41,569 nt of DNA from Methanobacteriota archaeon (GTDB lineage Archaea > Thermoplasmatota > Thermoplasmata > Thermoplasmatales > Aciduliprofundaceae), in contig JAADDK010000029.1 in assembly GCA_013154005.1 (NCBI GenBank), positions 1-41,569 on the forward strand. The letters run 5' to 3'. Below, piece after piece: positions 1 to 8,038 of this stretch. A program made the position numbers and the translations under genes. The notes beneath the pieces are model-generated. The model worked only from the letters and a program-made list of their open reading frames with translations. It did not search any database and had not been told where the DNA came from. Numbering within the stretch: position 1 is the stretch's first letter; the number at the start of each line of letters is the position of its first letter.

Positions 1-699
1 TTTGCAGATATGGCCGCATATGCAGGCAGACAGTATGGCTGGGAGACCAGCGGAATATCTGGATTCGGATTCATTAATCCAACAATATACCAGCTGGGAT
101 ACGACTACTACGTAAACGGGCAGTATTCCTCAGCACCTCCATTCTACGATATAACCCAGGTATATCCGTACTCATACCCTGCTGCACCAAAGGTTGGTTA
201 CGACATGCCCACAGGCTGGGGCGTAATTAATGCATGGAACTTCATACACGACATAGGATTCAGAATAACCGCGGTGAACTATACTGTGACCGTTGCGCCG
301 GGTGGCACCGGAGATTACTACCTGAAAGTATGGTATCCGTATGGCTGGTCCACAACAGTGGGCAACTTTGAGGTGCACAGTCTTCCCACAGGAGCAACTG
401 CCACATTTAACACCACGTCCGTAAATGCGGGAGCATGGGAAAATAATACCACCGCACCATCAAACCTGGAACTTTCAATAACCGTACCCACCACACTGGC
501 AGCGGGTACATACGTGATATATGTTACCGGAAATACGTACAACGCCACAACGGGCCAGTACGGAAATCTCACATACAACATAACATTGACCCTTGTGGTA
601 AGCAGTGCGGTTCCAGAGTTTCATTCACCGGCAGTGATAGTTTCAGGGATACTGATAATCACACTGATTGCAATAGATAGAAGAAAAAGAAAACTCTAA
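1..699 (+). CDS. Sedolisin-type (S53) secreted protease, C-terminal part (5' end outside window)
   Basis: The reading frame is open from base 1, so only the last 232 residues are present and the catalytic Glu/Asp/Ser centre is not visible. The visible part aligns end to end with the C-terminus of the complete sedolisin at 11249-13720. Shared blocks include AAYAGR, PTIY.LG, the Asp-Ile-Thr and GWGVI.AWNFIHDIG segments that in S53 enzymes form the calcium site, and a roughly 110-residue Ig-like beta domain. It ends with VPEF, a hydrophobic helix and RRKRK, a tail that should hold the protein at the cell surface. S53 enzymes are endopeptidases active at acid pH, so a role in extracellular peptide use is inferred. 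It is a paralogue, not a copy: identity is clear but far from complete. Confidence 0.88.
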   Translation, partial: FADMAAYAGRQYGWETSGISGFGFINPTIYQLGYDYYVNGQYSSAPPFYDITQVYPYSYPAAPKVGYDMPTGWGVINAWNFIHDIGFRITAVNYTVTVAPGGTGDYYLKVWYPYGWSTTVGNFEVHSLPTGATATFNTTSVNAGAWENNTTAPSNLELSITVPTTLAAGTYVIYVTGNTYNATTGQYGNLTYNITLTLVVSSAVPEFHSPAVIVSGILIITLIAIDRRKRKL

Positions 700-700
700 A

Positions 701-707
701 TTTTTTT
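701..707 (+). terminator. T-run terminator after the sedolisin gene
   Basis: Seven consecutive T residues start two bases after the TAA stop. Archaeal RNA polymerase commonly terminates at such T-runs without a hairpin. No gene is visible in 700-808 apart from this. Confidence 0.5.
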
Positions 708-808
708 AATTCTCTCCCATATTCTTTTAGCCCGCTCATCCATAATTTCATTTAAAAGTATGGAAAAAAGCTCTTCGGTGGACCTGATCTCTTTCTTTCT
801 CCGAAACA

Positions 809-1156
809 TCACTGCACACCCTTCATTGGTATTATGCACAGGAATTTTAGCTCTTCATCTCCGTTATTGCGGTACCAGTGCGGCACATCGGGCGGTATGT
901 ACAGAAAATTGCCCTCGCGAACCTCCACTTCCTCCTCGCCTGCACCAATCACACCTTTACCGCTCAAAATGAATATTTCATGCTCCCACGGGTGCGCGTG
1001 CTTTGCAATCTTTGCACCGGGTTTCAGCGTAAAAAGCCGCATTGCGTAGTTCTTGGCACCCTGCTCTTTTGACACAAGCCACTGAATATACGTACCGTGA
1101 GTGCCCTCCATCTTCACCTCGATTTTTTCCACCTCATCTACGTGTCCCACATACAT
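809..1156 (-). CDS. Small cupin-domain protein
   Basis: A 115-residue single-domain cupin. Both conserved motifs are present: HAHPWEHEIFILSGKG (two His and the Glu of motif 1) and GNFLYIPPDVPHWYRN (Gly, Pro and His of motif 2), so a mononuclear metal site of the usual 3-His/1-Glu type is expected. The N-terminal ~35 residues form the first beta strands. Single-domain cupins of this size include isomerases, dioxygenases and sugar- or ligand-binding proteins, and the sequence does not decide between them. It is transcribed alone, convergent to the upstream sedolisin and divergent from the beta-helix gene. Confidence 0.85.
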   Translation of the reverse strand: MYVGHVDEVEKIEVKMEGTHGTYIQWLVSKEQGAKNYAMRLFTLKPGAKIAKHAHPWEHEIFILSGKGVIGAGEEEVEVREGNFLYIPPDVPHWYRNNGDEELKFLCIIPMKGVQ

Positions 1157-1231
1157 TTAGCTCACCGTGTCAATTAACGCATGCGAGGTATAAAAGTTTT
1201 GCTTAATCGATTAATGATTTTTACAAAAGCA

Positions 1232-1270
1232 TTAAATATGATAATTTAAATTACATGTATGTATAGGAGG
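1232..1270 (+). promoter_or_regulatory. Promoter and ribosome binding site of the beta-helix gene
   Basis: TTAAATA at 1232-1238 is a TATA-like box that would start transcription near 1261. AGGAGG at 1265-1270 lies seven bases before the ATG at 1278. This is one of the few genes here with a full AGGAGG. Confidence 0.5.
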
Positions 1271-1277
1271 TTAAAAA

Positions 1278-2708
1278 ATGATGGGGAGATGCAATATTGG
1301 CGTGTTGCTCCTTGCAATGCTCCTTATTTTTTCGGCCATGGGGGCGTTCGCGTCGGGAGCGGAGTGGAAAAACACAGCAACGAGAGGTTACACATCTCAC
1401 AGTGTGATAAGAATAAATGGAGACTCTGAATTTACCGCTGCAAACGGTGTAGTGAGCGGCTCGGGTACCGCCAGTGATCCGTATGTGATTTCCGGGTGGA
1501 TAATTGATGCGGGTACCAATGGTGCTGGAATTTTTATAGGCAATACCACCGCGTACTTTGTGGTGCAAAATAATTATGTGTATAACAGCACGAGAATATC
1601 ACTGCCGTATCAGGCAGGAGCAAGCATTATCGTGTACAATGCCACCCACGGCATGGTGCGGTACAATGAGGTGTATGCCAGCGATTATGGCATATTCATC
1701 TACCAAAACTCTCGCTACATAGACGTGGAATACAACAACGTGACGGGAAGCACATATTTCGGAGTATGGATATCTTTCTCGAACAATATCAATGTGACAT
1801 TCAACAACGCCAGCGATAACAGAGGAAGCACCTCCACCGCGGGCATCGACGTTTACGGGTCTTATAATGTGAGCGTTGAGTACAACACCTGCATTAACAA
1901 CACTTACGGAATTTACATGGGAGGTCCGAGCCATGACAACACTCTCAAATTCAACAACTGCTCATTTAACGGGAATTACGGAATATACATGTCCGGCTCG
2001 TCAACGAGCGTCGCAAACAATAATACTTTGATTTACGGAAACGATATTTACGGCAATCAGTACGGTATAAGACTGGCGTATTCGGAAAATGTGAGCATAC
2101 GCAGAAACATTGTCTCAGGGAACCTGTACGAGGGTATATACCTGTATTCTGGATCTTCGTACAACACCATATGGGAAAATACCGTTCTCCACAATGACCG
2201 AAACGGTGTCTATCTGTACGCGTATTCAACCACCACCCCGAGCGACCACAACATAGTGATGTGGAACAACATATCCGAGAATGCGGGAGCAGGGCTATAT
2301 GTATATACTTCCTCATACAACAGCATACACAACAATATGTTTTACAACAACACGGGATATGGCGTGGAACTCATCTCCGGAGCAAATTACAATGTTATTT
2401 ACGAGAATTCCTTCTACTTCAATCACGGCTCAAACGATACATACAATTCCTCGAATGTGCAGGCTTATGATGCCGGCACCGGAAATCAGTGGAACATATC
2501 CTACGAGGGCAATTACTGGCACGACTGGACCACGCCCGACGCAAACGGAGACGGCATAGTGGATAACCCGTATGCAATAGACGGCACGGCAAACTCCGAA
2601 GATAAGCTTCCGCTTGTGCACCGCACCGCAGTGCCGGAGCTCTCACCCGCCATCGTGCTTATTGCCATATTAGCGGGCATGCTCGTGCTGTGGAGAAGAA
2701 ACCACTAA
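1278..2708 (+). CDS. Secreted NosD-like right-handed beta-helix protein with C-terminal anchor
   Basis: 476 residues. A signal peptide is visible at 1-27 (hydrophobic VLLLAMLLIFSAMGAFA). From about residue 70 to 400 there are short repeated strands rich in Asn, Tyr and Gly (for example NNTLIYGN, YNSIHNN), the PbH1 pattern of pectate-lyase/NosD beta-helices. The end of the helix carries GNYWHDW followed by DANGDGIVD, an EF-hand-like calcium loop usual for this archaeal family. The tail is VPEL, a hydrophobic helix and RRN, as in the sedolisins. A surface carbohydrate-binding or S-layer-associated role is plausible, but no enzymatic activity can be assigned. The start is fixed by AGGAGG. Its last 39 bases overlap the end of truA on the other strand. 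Confidence 0.85.
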   Translation: MMGRCNIGVLLLAMLLIFSAMGAFASGAEWKNTATRGYTSHSVIRINGDSEFTAANGVVSGSGTASDPYVISGWIIDAGTNGAGIFIGNTTAYFVVQNNYVYNSTRISLPYQAGASIIVYNATHGMVRYNEVYASDYGIFIYQNSRYIDVEYNNVTGSTYFGVWISFSNNINVTFNNASDNRGSTSTAGIDVYGSYNVSVEYNTCINNTYGIYMGGPSHDNTLKFNNCSFNGNYGIYMSGSSTSVANNNTLIYGNDIYGNQYGIRLAYSENVSIRRNIVSGNLYEGIYLYSGSSYNTIWENTVLHNDRNGVYLYAYSTTTPSDHNIVMWNNISENAGAGLYVYTSSYNSIHNNMFYNNTGYGVELISGANYNVIYENSFYFNHGSNDTYNSSNVQAYDAGTGNQWNISYEGNYWHDWTTPDANGDGIVDNPYAIDGTANSEDKLPLVHRTAVPELSPAIVLIAILAGMLVLWRRNH

Positions 2709-3449
2709 ACCTCTCCATTTTTTTTGCAATGCATAAAGATAATAATACACCAGATTCTCCGAAAACCTATTGAACGCTTTTTCGGGCAATCCTTTCCAGC
2801 GCATAGGGATAAAAGAGAAATCGTACTGCACGTCCATGAGAATGAGCGGCTCCGGTGGCGCGAGCCCGAAATTCCTTCGCTCGTTGAAAATCTCCTCATC
2901 AAATCTATGGCCTGAGGCGTAGGCGGTAATGGCGGCCACGATTCTTCGTATGAGGTTCCAGAGATAGTACCGTGCACGAAAATCTATAACGAAAAAATCA
3001 CAGTGTCTGCTTATTTCGATGCTATCAATTCTCAGCACCGTGTTTTCGCGCGCACGGGTGAAATTCCTGAAATCGTGCTCGCCCAGAAATATCGCAGCGG
3101 CTTCTTGCAGCTCCGAAATTGAGTATCCAAAATCGGGAAGATGGTAGCGGTACCATCTTTGCCTCGCAAATCGAGGATTTGTATCTTCATCACTGTACCC
3201 GTGAAAGAAAATATGGCGAAGGTTGGAGTTCAAAATTCCGATAACCTTATCCGGCGATGCATCTGTGGCGAGGTAAATGACATTGCCGAGCGCGCTCACT
3301 CCGCGGTCAGTGCGCGATGCGCTTTTTATTTCGCCAGCAATTTTGTACTCTCTCAAAACTCGCAGTATCTCTCCTTCAACCGTGGGCACACCGGGCTGGC
3401 GCTGGTACCCGTAAAATCTGGTGCCGTCGTAGGCGAATTTCAGAAGCAC
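2670..3449 (-). CDS. truA: tRNA pseudouridine synthase A
   Basis: 259 residues. TruA converts uridines 38-40 of the tRNA anticodon arm to pseudouridine. The family signature is clear: LKFAYDGTRFYGYQRQP at the N-terminus and SRTDRGVSALGN around residue 45-56, in which Asp48 is the catalytic nucleophile. GEHDFRNFTR and RYYLWNLIRRIV are the later conserved motifs. The start is GTG, one base after the TAG of the upstream RAM gene, so the two are almost certainly translated from one message. The C-terminal ~13 codons overlap the beta-helix gene tail to tail, and the last residues (SSPQHEHAR) are not family-like, suggesting stop-codon drift into the neighbour. Confidence 0.95.
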   Translation of the reverse strand: MLLKFAYDGTRFYGYQRQPGVPTVEGEILRVLREYKIAGEIKSASRTDRGVSALGNVIYLATDASPDKVIGILNSNLRHIFFHGYSDEDTNPRFARQRWYRYHLPDFGYSISELQEAAAIFLGEHDFRNFTRARENTVLRIDSIEISRHCDFFVIDFRARYYLWNLIRRIVAAITAYASGHRFDEEIFNERRNFGLAPPEPLILMDVQYDFSFIPMRWKGLPEKAFNRFSENLVYYYLYALQKKWRGLVVSSPQHEHAR

Positions 3450-3450
3450 A

Positions 3451-3693
3451 CTACGCCTCCAGATTCACAACCGTGAGCGTTTTTGTAGCCACTATGCCCG
3501 GTATTTTGCGGAGTTGCAGGACTATCCGTGGTATCTCCGTGGGCGAACCGGCAGATATCTTCGCAAGAATGTCATATTCACCATTCACCCCGTACGCTTC
3601 CACCACACCTTCATGAGCGACTACCTTACGGTAAACGTCTTCCACCCCATCTTTTTTACATTTAATCAGAACGTAACCCAGACCGGAACTCAT
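3451..3693 (-). CDS. Stand-alone Lrp/AsnC-type ligand-binding (RAM) domain protein
   Basis: 80 residues that match only the C-terminal RAM (ACT-like) half of Lrp/AsnC regulators: GYVLIKC, VVEAYGVNGEYDILAKI and the closing IPGIVATKTLTVVN. There is no helix-turn-helix. Such stand-alone domains form dimers or octamers and bind amino acids or small effectors, and may co-assemble with full-length Lrp proteins. AAGGTG lies seven bases before the ATG. It is followed after one base by truA, implying co-expression. A functional tie to tRNA modification is not evident. Confidence 0.85.
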   Translation of the reverse strand: MSSGLGYVLIKCKKDGVEDVYRKVVAHEGVVEAYGVNGEYDILAKISAGSPTEIPRIVLQLRKIPGIVATKTLTVVNLEA

Positions 3694-3770
3694 TATTCAT
3701 CACCTTCCCGGGATACTGATAATCGTTAAATCATATAAAATTAACTATCTCCATGCATCAATTATGCTCA

Positions 3771-4544
3771 TCACCACCCCAGCACCGTGGCCTTTATTTG
3801 CTCTCCGTACTCACCCGTGCGGTAAAGCTCCCAGTGCTCAAAATCATAATCACGCAAAACGAGCTCCACATCCTCATGCTCAACATCTCCGCTCACGAGC
3901 ACCGCGCGGTTCGTGCCAAATAACCACGGTGAGTCCAGCGCGTCTTCGATGGCAAGGCGAATGCGCTCTTTGCCGACCCCGAACCCCACGCCAACGCCAA
4001 CTCGCCCGACAGGCATGTAATTGCGCGGAATAAGCATTCGCTCAAAATCCTGAACAAGATGCCGGAGCACGATGGGGTGTATGTTCATGGCATCATTTAT
4101 CGCCAGATTGGGATAGTAGTCCGCAATCTTCGCATTGGACATGGGAATTACCGCGCTATAATTTTTAAGCATTCTCTCCAGCGCATCCCTAGACCTCTGC
4201 ACCCTTGACGGCGATTCTCCGGAAAACGGCTCTGTGAACATACCGATAACCGTTCTGCGCGATGAAAACGCGCGTCCCACCAGCTCGGCCACGCCCGTGC
4301 CCACCACCCCGCCGAGACCGGCAATCACAAGAATCACCTCTGAATCTATCGCCTCGACCCAAGGGAAAACCTCCACCAGCATTCTGGCGCTGAGATTGGG
4401 CACCATGGCTAACTTATTGGGATTTACCACTATATCCGCTCCGGCACGGTCTATGCTCACGAATTTGCTGCGGCTGAACTGAGCCACAAACCTGCCAAAA
4501 CGCACGCCTGCGCCGCCACAGCCCAGAATCACGCTGGAATACAC
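3771..4544 (-). CDS. Short divergent FtsZ/tubulin-superfamily GTPase
   Basis: 257 residues against about 350-390 for FtsZ. The N-terminus has GCGGAGVRFG (residues 8-17), like the first glycine loop of FtsZ. The tubulin signature appears as IAGLGGVVGTGVAELV (residues 74-89; FtsZ has GGGTGTG). There follows a MFTEPF strand and a long RVQRSRDALERML helix ending in VIPMSNAKI, which parallels FtsZ. A second, smaller domain follows (GVGVGFG, then AIEDALDSPWLFG), similar in plan to the FtsZ C-terminal domain. I cannot find the NxDxxD T7 loop that triggers GTP hydrolysis in the next subunit. It may therefore bind nucleotide without forming ordinary hydrolysing filaments. The start is GTG, with a TATA-like CTTTAAA centred 26 bp upstream. 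Membership in the superfamily is likely; the function is unknown. Confidence 0.72.
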   Translation of the reverse strand: MYSSVILGCGGAGVRFGRFVAQFSRSKFVSIDRAGADIVVNPNKLAMVPNLSARMLVEVFPWVEAIDSEVILVIAGLGGVVGTGVAELVGRAFSSRRTVIGMFTEPFSGESPSRVQRSRDALERMLKNYSAVIPMSNAKIADYYPNLAINDAMNIHPIVLRHLVQDFERMLIPRNYMPVGRVGVGVGFGVGKERIRLAIEDALDSPWLFGTNRAVLVSGDVEHEDVELVLRDYDFEHWELYRTGEYGEQIKATVLGW

Positions 4545-4619
4545 GCCCGATTATGTTTTTCACACAATTTAAAGTTTTCTGAGTGAAACATTTTTACCTG
4601 TGCACGCATATTGGAAATT

Positions 4620-5840
4620 ATGATTAAAAAAGCAGTGCTCATAATATTGGACGGCGTGGGAGACCGTCCGGCAAATGAGCTGGAGGGAAAAACGCCGCTG
4701 CAGTACGCAAACACGCCCAACCTGGATAAAATTGCAAAGAAAAGCACCACCGGATTGATGGACCCCATTGCCCCCGGCATAAGAGCGGGAAGCGATACCT
4801 CGCACATGAACATTTTAGGCTATGACCCGTACAAGCATTATTCCGGGCGTGGACCCTTCGAAGCCGCGGGCCTGGATATGGAGCTTGAGCCGGGGGATAT
4901 CGCGTTCAGATGCAACTTCGCCACAGTGGACGAGAATATGGTTGTGAAAGACCGCAGAGCTGGAAGAATAAAAGAGGGCACGCACGAGCTTGCATCCGCG
5001 CTGAACGGAATGCAGATAGAGGACGTGCAGATTTTCGTAAAAGAGGGGGTGGAGCATCGTGCCGCGCTGGTGCTTCGTGGTCCCGGGCTGAGCCCGCACG
5101 TGAGCGATGCAGACCCGCACGAAACGGGCAAAAAGGTGCAGGAAGTGGTGGCTCTGGAGCCGGGAGCAGAGAAGACCGCAAGGATACTCAACGAATTTGT
5201 GAGAAGGTCCTACGATATACTCAGCACCCATGAAATAAACAGAGAAAGAGAAGCGCAAGGTAAACTGCCCGCGAATATACTGCTTCCGCGGGGTGCGGGC
5301 ATGGCGCCGCATCTGAAAAAATTTGAAGCGCTTCACGAGATGCGCGGTGCGTGCGTGGTGGGCACTCCTTTAATTCGCGGGATATGCAAGATGGCGGGCA
5401 TTACACCCATCGACGTGCCCGGAGCCACCGGCGGCTACGATACGGATATGATGGCGAAGATGCGGGCAGTGTTAGACGCCCTGCAGGAATTCGATTTTGT
5501 GCTGGTGAACATAAAGGCACCGGATATTGCAGGGCACGATTCCCGGCCGCGCAAGAAGGTGGAGGTGATAGAGAGAATAGACCGGGCTGTGGGATATCTC
5601 TTTGAACATCTACCCGACGATGTGGTTGTGGTGATAACCGCTGATCATTCAACACCCTGCAGCGTGGGAGACCACAGCGGAGACCCTGTGCCCGTCATGC
5701 TATACGCACCTGATGCACGCGCAGATGAGGGCGGCTTCGACGAAATTTCTGCGGCCCGGGGCGCGCTGCGCATACGCGGCTCTGACCTGATGAATATCAT
5801 AAAGAATGCGAGCAATCGCGCCCATAAGTTCGGCGCGTAA
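4620..5840 (+). CDS. apgM: Cofactor-independent (2,3-BPG-independent) archaeal phosphoglycerate mutase
   Basis: Interconverts 3- and 2-phosphoglycerate in glycolysis and gluconeogenesis. It belongs to the archaeal branch of the alkaline phosphatase superfamily. Visible motifs are LDGVGDRP near the N-terminus (metal-binding Asp), AGSDTSHMNILGYDP (catalytic Ser region), DIAGHD and ITADHSTPC.VGDHSGDP (second metal set). At 406 residues it has the normal length. I prefer the ATG at 4620 (MIKKAVLIILDG) over an in-frame TTG at 4611, because family members start directly at this strand. It diverges from the FtsZ-like gene across a 75-base gap, and a weak T-rich TATA-like stretch lies about 27 bp before the ATG. 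Confidence 0.95.
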   Translation: MIKKAVLIILDGVGDRPANELEGKTPLQYANTPNLDKIAKKSTTGLMDPIAPGIRAGSDTSHMNILGYDPYKHYSGRGPFEAAGLDMELEPGDIAFRCNFATVDENMVVKDRRAGRIKEGTHELASALNGMQIEDVQIFVKEGVEHRAALVLRGPGLSPHVSDADPHETGKKVQEVVALEPGAEKTARILNEFVRRSYDILSTHEINREREAQGKLPANILLPRGAGMAPHLKKFEALHEMRGACVVGTPLIRGICKMAGITPIDVPGATGGYDTDMMAKMRAVLDALQEFDFVLVNIKAPDIAGHDSRPRKKVEVIERIDRAVGYLFEHLPDDVVVVITADHSTPCSVGDHSGDPVPVMLYAPDARADEGGFDEISAARGALRIRGSDLMNIIKNASNRAHKFGA

Positions 5841-5880
5841 TTTTTCTACATTTATTAAAATACCCGGAGCAAGACGAATA

Positions 5881-5889
5881 AATTTAAAT
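5881..5889 (+). promoter_or_regulatory. TATA-like box of the KaiC-like operon
   Basis: AATTTAAAT is centred 27 bp before the ATG at 5912, which predicts a leaderless transcript for the first gene of the four-gene operon. Confidence 0.45.
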
Positions 5890-5911
5890 CAATAATTGAT
5901 ATATGTGAACA

Positions 5912-6733
5912 ATGAGAATCCCAACCTCGGTGGCAGCATTTGATACCATTGTGAAGGGGGGCATACCTTCTGGCTCCGTAATAATACTGGCGGGCGAGCC
6001 CGGCTCCGGATACCGCGAGTTTTCGTTTACCTCTGCGGCAAAGCTGGCCATGGCGCGCAACAGCGAAGAGTTTCGCCGCATTATGATTGAAGAGGCGGAG
6101 GATATTTACATTCCAAAGGGCACTGCGTACATATCGTTTTCGCGCAGTGAGAAAGAAGTGATGCGCTCTGTGGACCTGTCATTCAATCCTGACCTGGCAA
6201 AGGCGTTTCGCGATAATCTGGTGTTTAAAGATTTCTCTGTTGAGTTTTTCAAGCACAGCATTGTGCCGCCCAAATGGGTGGTGAGCAGCAGCATCAGCGA
6301 ATACATGAAAAAGAAGGGAGACCTGCTCAAAGAGTTTGTGAGTTTTATGGACGCGCATTCGAACGAGCGGGTTGTCATCGTTGACTCGCTCACCGACCTG
6401 CTCACCAGTCCCCGAATAAACACCACGGACCTGATTGACGTGATTCGCGGGCTGCGCAGAAAAGCCAAAGAATGGGATACTGTGATATACCTGCTTCTCA
6501 CTCTCGGCGTGCTCGAACCCCGTGAGGAGAGCATTCTGTTCGATTCCGTGGACGGAGTTATGGTGTTCCAGTGGCACACTTCCACCCGGTACTCAAAGCG
6601 ATACCGATACATGTACGTGCTCAAGTTTGTGGGACTGATGGCGAATTTAGAAGAAGAACGCATTGCGCGGTTTAACACAACCTTAAATAAGAGAAACGGT
6701 TTTGTCGTGGTGAACACGGAGAAGATTGGGTGA
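5912..6733 (+). CDS. KaiC/RecA-like protein with a degenerate Walker A (probable inactive ATPase)
   Basis: 273 residues with the layout of the archaeal KaiC-like family. It opens with IPTSVAAFDTIVKGGIPSGS, then a hydrophobic strand, then the P-loop position, which reads GEPGSGYREF (residues 28-37). Tyr34 replaces the invariant lysine and Arg35 the Thr/Ser, so normal ATP hydrolysis is unlikely. The Walker B strand RVVIVDSLTDLL is kept. It is first in an operon; its TGA overlaps a GTG inside the Shine-Dalgarno of the next gene, which encodes an intact KaiC-like ATPase. A pseudo-ATPase partner role in a hetero-oligomer is my inference. Family members are variously linked to signalling and motility (ArlH), but no archaellum gene is nearby. 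Confidence 0.78.
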   Translation: MRIPTSVAAFDTIVKGGIPSGSVIILAGEPGSGYREFSFTSAAKLAMARNSEEFRRIMIEEAEDIYIPKGTAYISFSRSEKEVMRSVDLSFNPDLAKAFRDNLVFKDFSVEFFKHSIVPPKWVVSSSISEYMKKKGDLLKEFVSFMDAHSNERVVIVDSLTDLLTSPRINTTDLIDVIRGLRRKAKEWDTVIYLLLTLGVLEPREESILFDSVDGVMVFQWHTSTRYSKRYRYMYVLKFVGLMANLEEERIARFNTTLNKRNGFVVVNTEKIG

Positions 6734-6738
6734 TTAAA

Positions 6739-7422
6739 ATGAGGGTTAGCACGGGCATTGAAGGACTGGACGATATGATTGATGGTGGATTCCCGGAAGG
6801 GCACAGTGTGGCTGTTATTGGCTCATTCGGCACGGGAAAGACCACCTTCGCTATGCAGTTTATATGGGAGGGTTTGCAGCGCGGCGAAAAATGCATATTT
6901 TTGAGTTTAGAAGAAGATGAAGATAGCATCGTGGAGACGGCGCGCACGTTCGGCTGGGATTTTGAAAGTTATTTAGATGAAAAGCTGCTTATCATCAAAC
7001 TTGAACCTGAGGACGCGGGTACAAGCATAAAACGCCTTGAGGGCGAGATTCCGGAGATGATTCGCGAGTTTGAAGCAAAGCGCATCGCCATCGACTCGGT
7101 GAGCCTCATTACCATGATGTTTCGCACCGAAGAAGACCGGAGAAAATACCTGTTCACGCTGAGCAAGAGCATAAAAGAAAGCGGTGCCACCGCACTTTAC
7201 ACTGCTGAGATAGACCCTCACAATCCCCAGGGCAGCAGAGACGGGCTCGTGGAATACGTGGTGGACGGTGTAATACTTCTCACCCTTGTAGAGTACAACA
7301 ATGCCATGCGCCCCATTCTGCGCGTGCTGAAAATGCGACGCACTCGCCATTCAAGAGAAGTCAAACCATACGAAATAACCGAACACGGGCTTGTGGTGAT
7401 GTCTGAATCGGCCATGCTGTGA
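6739..7422 (+). CDS. KaiC-like RecA-superfamily ATPase
   Basis: 228 residues, one RecA-type domain. It has MRVSTGIEGLDDMIDGGFPEG, the standard opening of KaiC-like proteins. Walker A is GSFGTGKTTF (Lys34, Thr35), FLSLEEDED is the catalytic-carboxylate strand, and RIAIDSVSLI is the Walker B strand. It has a single domain, unlike the double-domain KaiC clock protein. GGTGAT six bases before the ATG at 6739 decides this start over the in-frame GTG at 6730 that lies within that same site. It is translationally coupled to the degenerate paralogue upstream and followed by two small genes at short spacing. A regulatory ATPase rather than a repair enzyme is likely; the partner and signal are unknown. 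Confidence 0.88.
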   Translation: MRVSTGIEGLDDMIDGGFPEGHSVAVIGSFGTGKTTFAMQFIWEGLQRGEKCIFLSLEEDEDSIVETARTFGWDFESYLDEKLLIIKLEPEDAGTSIKRLEGEIPEMIREFEAKRIAIDSVSLITMMFRTEEDRRKYLFTLSKSIKESGATALYTAEIDPHNPQGSRDGLVEYVVDGVILLTLVEYNNAMRPILRVLKMRRTRHSREVKPYEITEHGLVVMSESAML

Positions 7423-7431
7423 GGTGCTGAT

Positions 7432-7770
7432 ATGGAAAAAATGAGTGAGGAGGAGATACGGGAAGTTGCGGCAAAGTATTTCGGGTTTGGCCCCGCAATA
7501 AAAAAGGACAGCGTGGAGATAGAACTCATAGACCCCGAAGATACGGGTGAGACTGTGAGAATCAAGTGGGAAGAACACATAGGTGCGCTCTCGGGTGTGG
7601 CCCGCGTCTCGGACCGGGATATAATGCACGAGCTTGGGCTGGAATGCGGCGATGCAAATAAAGAAAGGGCAGTGAGAGTTATGAAAAGTGTTGCGCACCG
7701 GAGCAAAGCGTATCTGGTGCGCGTGAACGGCACGAGATATCTTCTCATCAATCCAAGATACAGAAGGTGA
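7432..7770 (+). CDS. Conserved-looking small protein of the KaiC-like operon, possible winged helix
   Basis: 112 residues, unrecognised. The N-terminal 60 residues are acidic (MEKMSEEEIREVAAKYFG) and include strands around VEIELID and VRIKWEEH. The C-terminal half (DRDIMHELG, ERAVRVMKSVAHRS, YLVRVNGTRYLLIN) could fold as helix-helix-wing, but no helix-turn-helix can be claimed. GGTG lies five bases before the ATG, nine bases after the KaiC-like stop. Its place between a KaiC-like ATPase and a zinc-finger protein suggests a shared complex or pathway. Confidence 0.65.
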   Translation: MEKMSEEEIREVAAKYFGFGPAIKKDSVEIELIDPEDTGETVRIKWEEHIGALSGVARVSDRDIMHELGLECGDANKERAVRVMKSVAHRSKAYLVRVNGTRYLLINPRYRR

Positions 7771-7774
7771 GTAA

Positions 7775-8038
7775 ATGGACGGCATGTTCAAAAATCTCAT
7801 AGAGAGCATGAAAATGGAGGCGTATGTGGAAGCGAAGATTGAAGATATGCACGTATGTGCTCTGTGCGGCAGAATCGGTTACAAAGAATTACCCATGCGC
7901 AAAATTGGAGAGAAATGGATTTGCATTGATTGCCTCAGAGAATTAAAAGAGGCGCTCGACTCTCTCGAAGAATGGGAGCAGGAAATTACCTTACAGAGAG
8001 AGCTCCGAAAAGATATAGAAAAGGGAATTAATCGGTGA
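7775..8038 (+). CDS. Small zinc-binding protein (two CxxC), last gene of the KaiC-like operon
   Basis: 87 residues. Cys28, Cys31, Cys50 and Cys53 (CALCG and CIDC, 18 residues apart) form a treble-clef or zinc-ribbon type site. It is flanked by helices, and the C-terminal ~30 residues form an amphipathic acidic helix. AAGGTG precedes the ATG by five bases, and the gene follows its neighbour after four bases. The family is not recognised. The last 11 bases overlap the end of the convergent gene. Confidence 0.7.
   Translation: MDGMFKNLIESMKMEAYVEAKIEDMHVCALCGRIGYKELPMRKIGEKWICIDCLRELKEALDSLEEWEQEITLQRELRKDIEKGINR

Noticed and set aside
1981-2400. Repeated Asn/Tyr codon stretches that look like DNA repeats.
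   Set aside because: They are the degenerate protein repeats of the beta-helix, not nucleotide repeats or a CRISPR array; there are no constant spacers.
4815-5336. A 173-codon open frame on the minus strand.
   Set aside because: It is antisense to phosphoglycerate mutase, whose catalytic motifs are intact; no family resemblance was seen.
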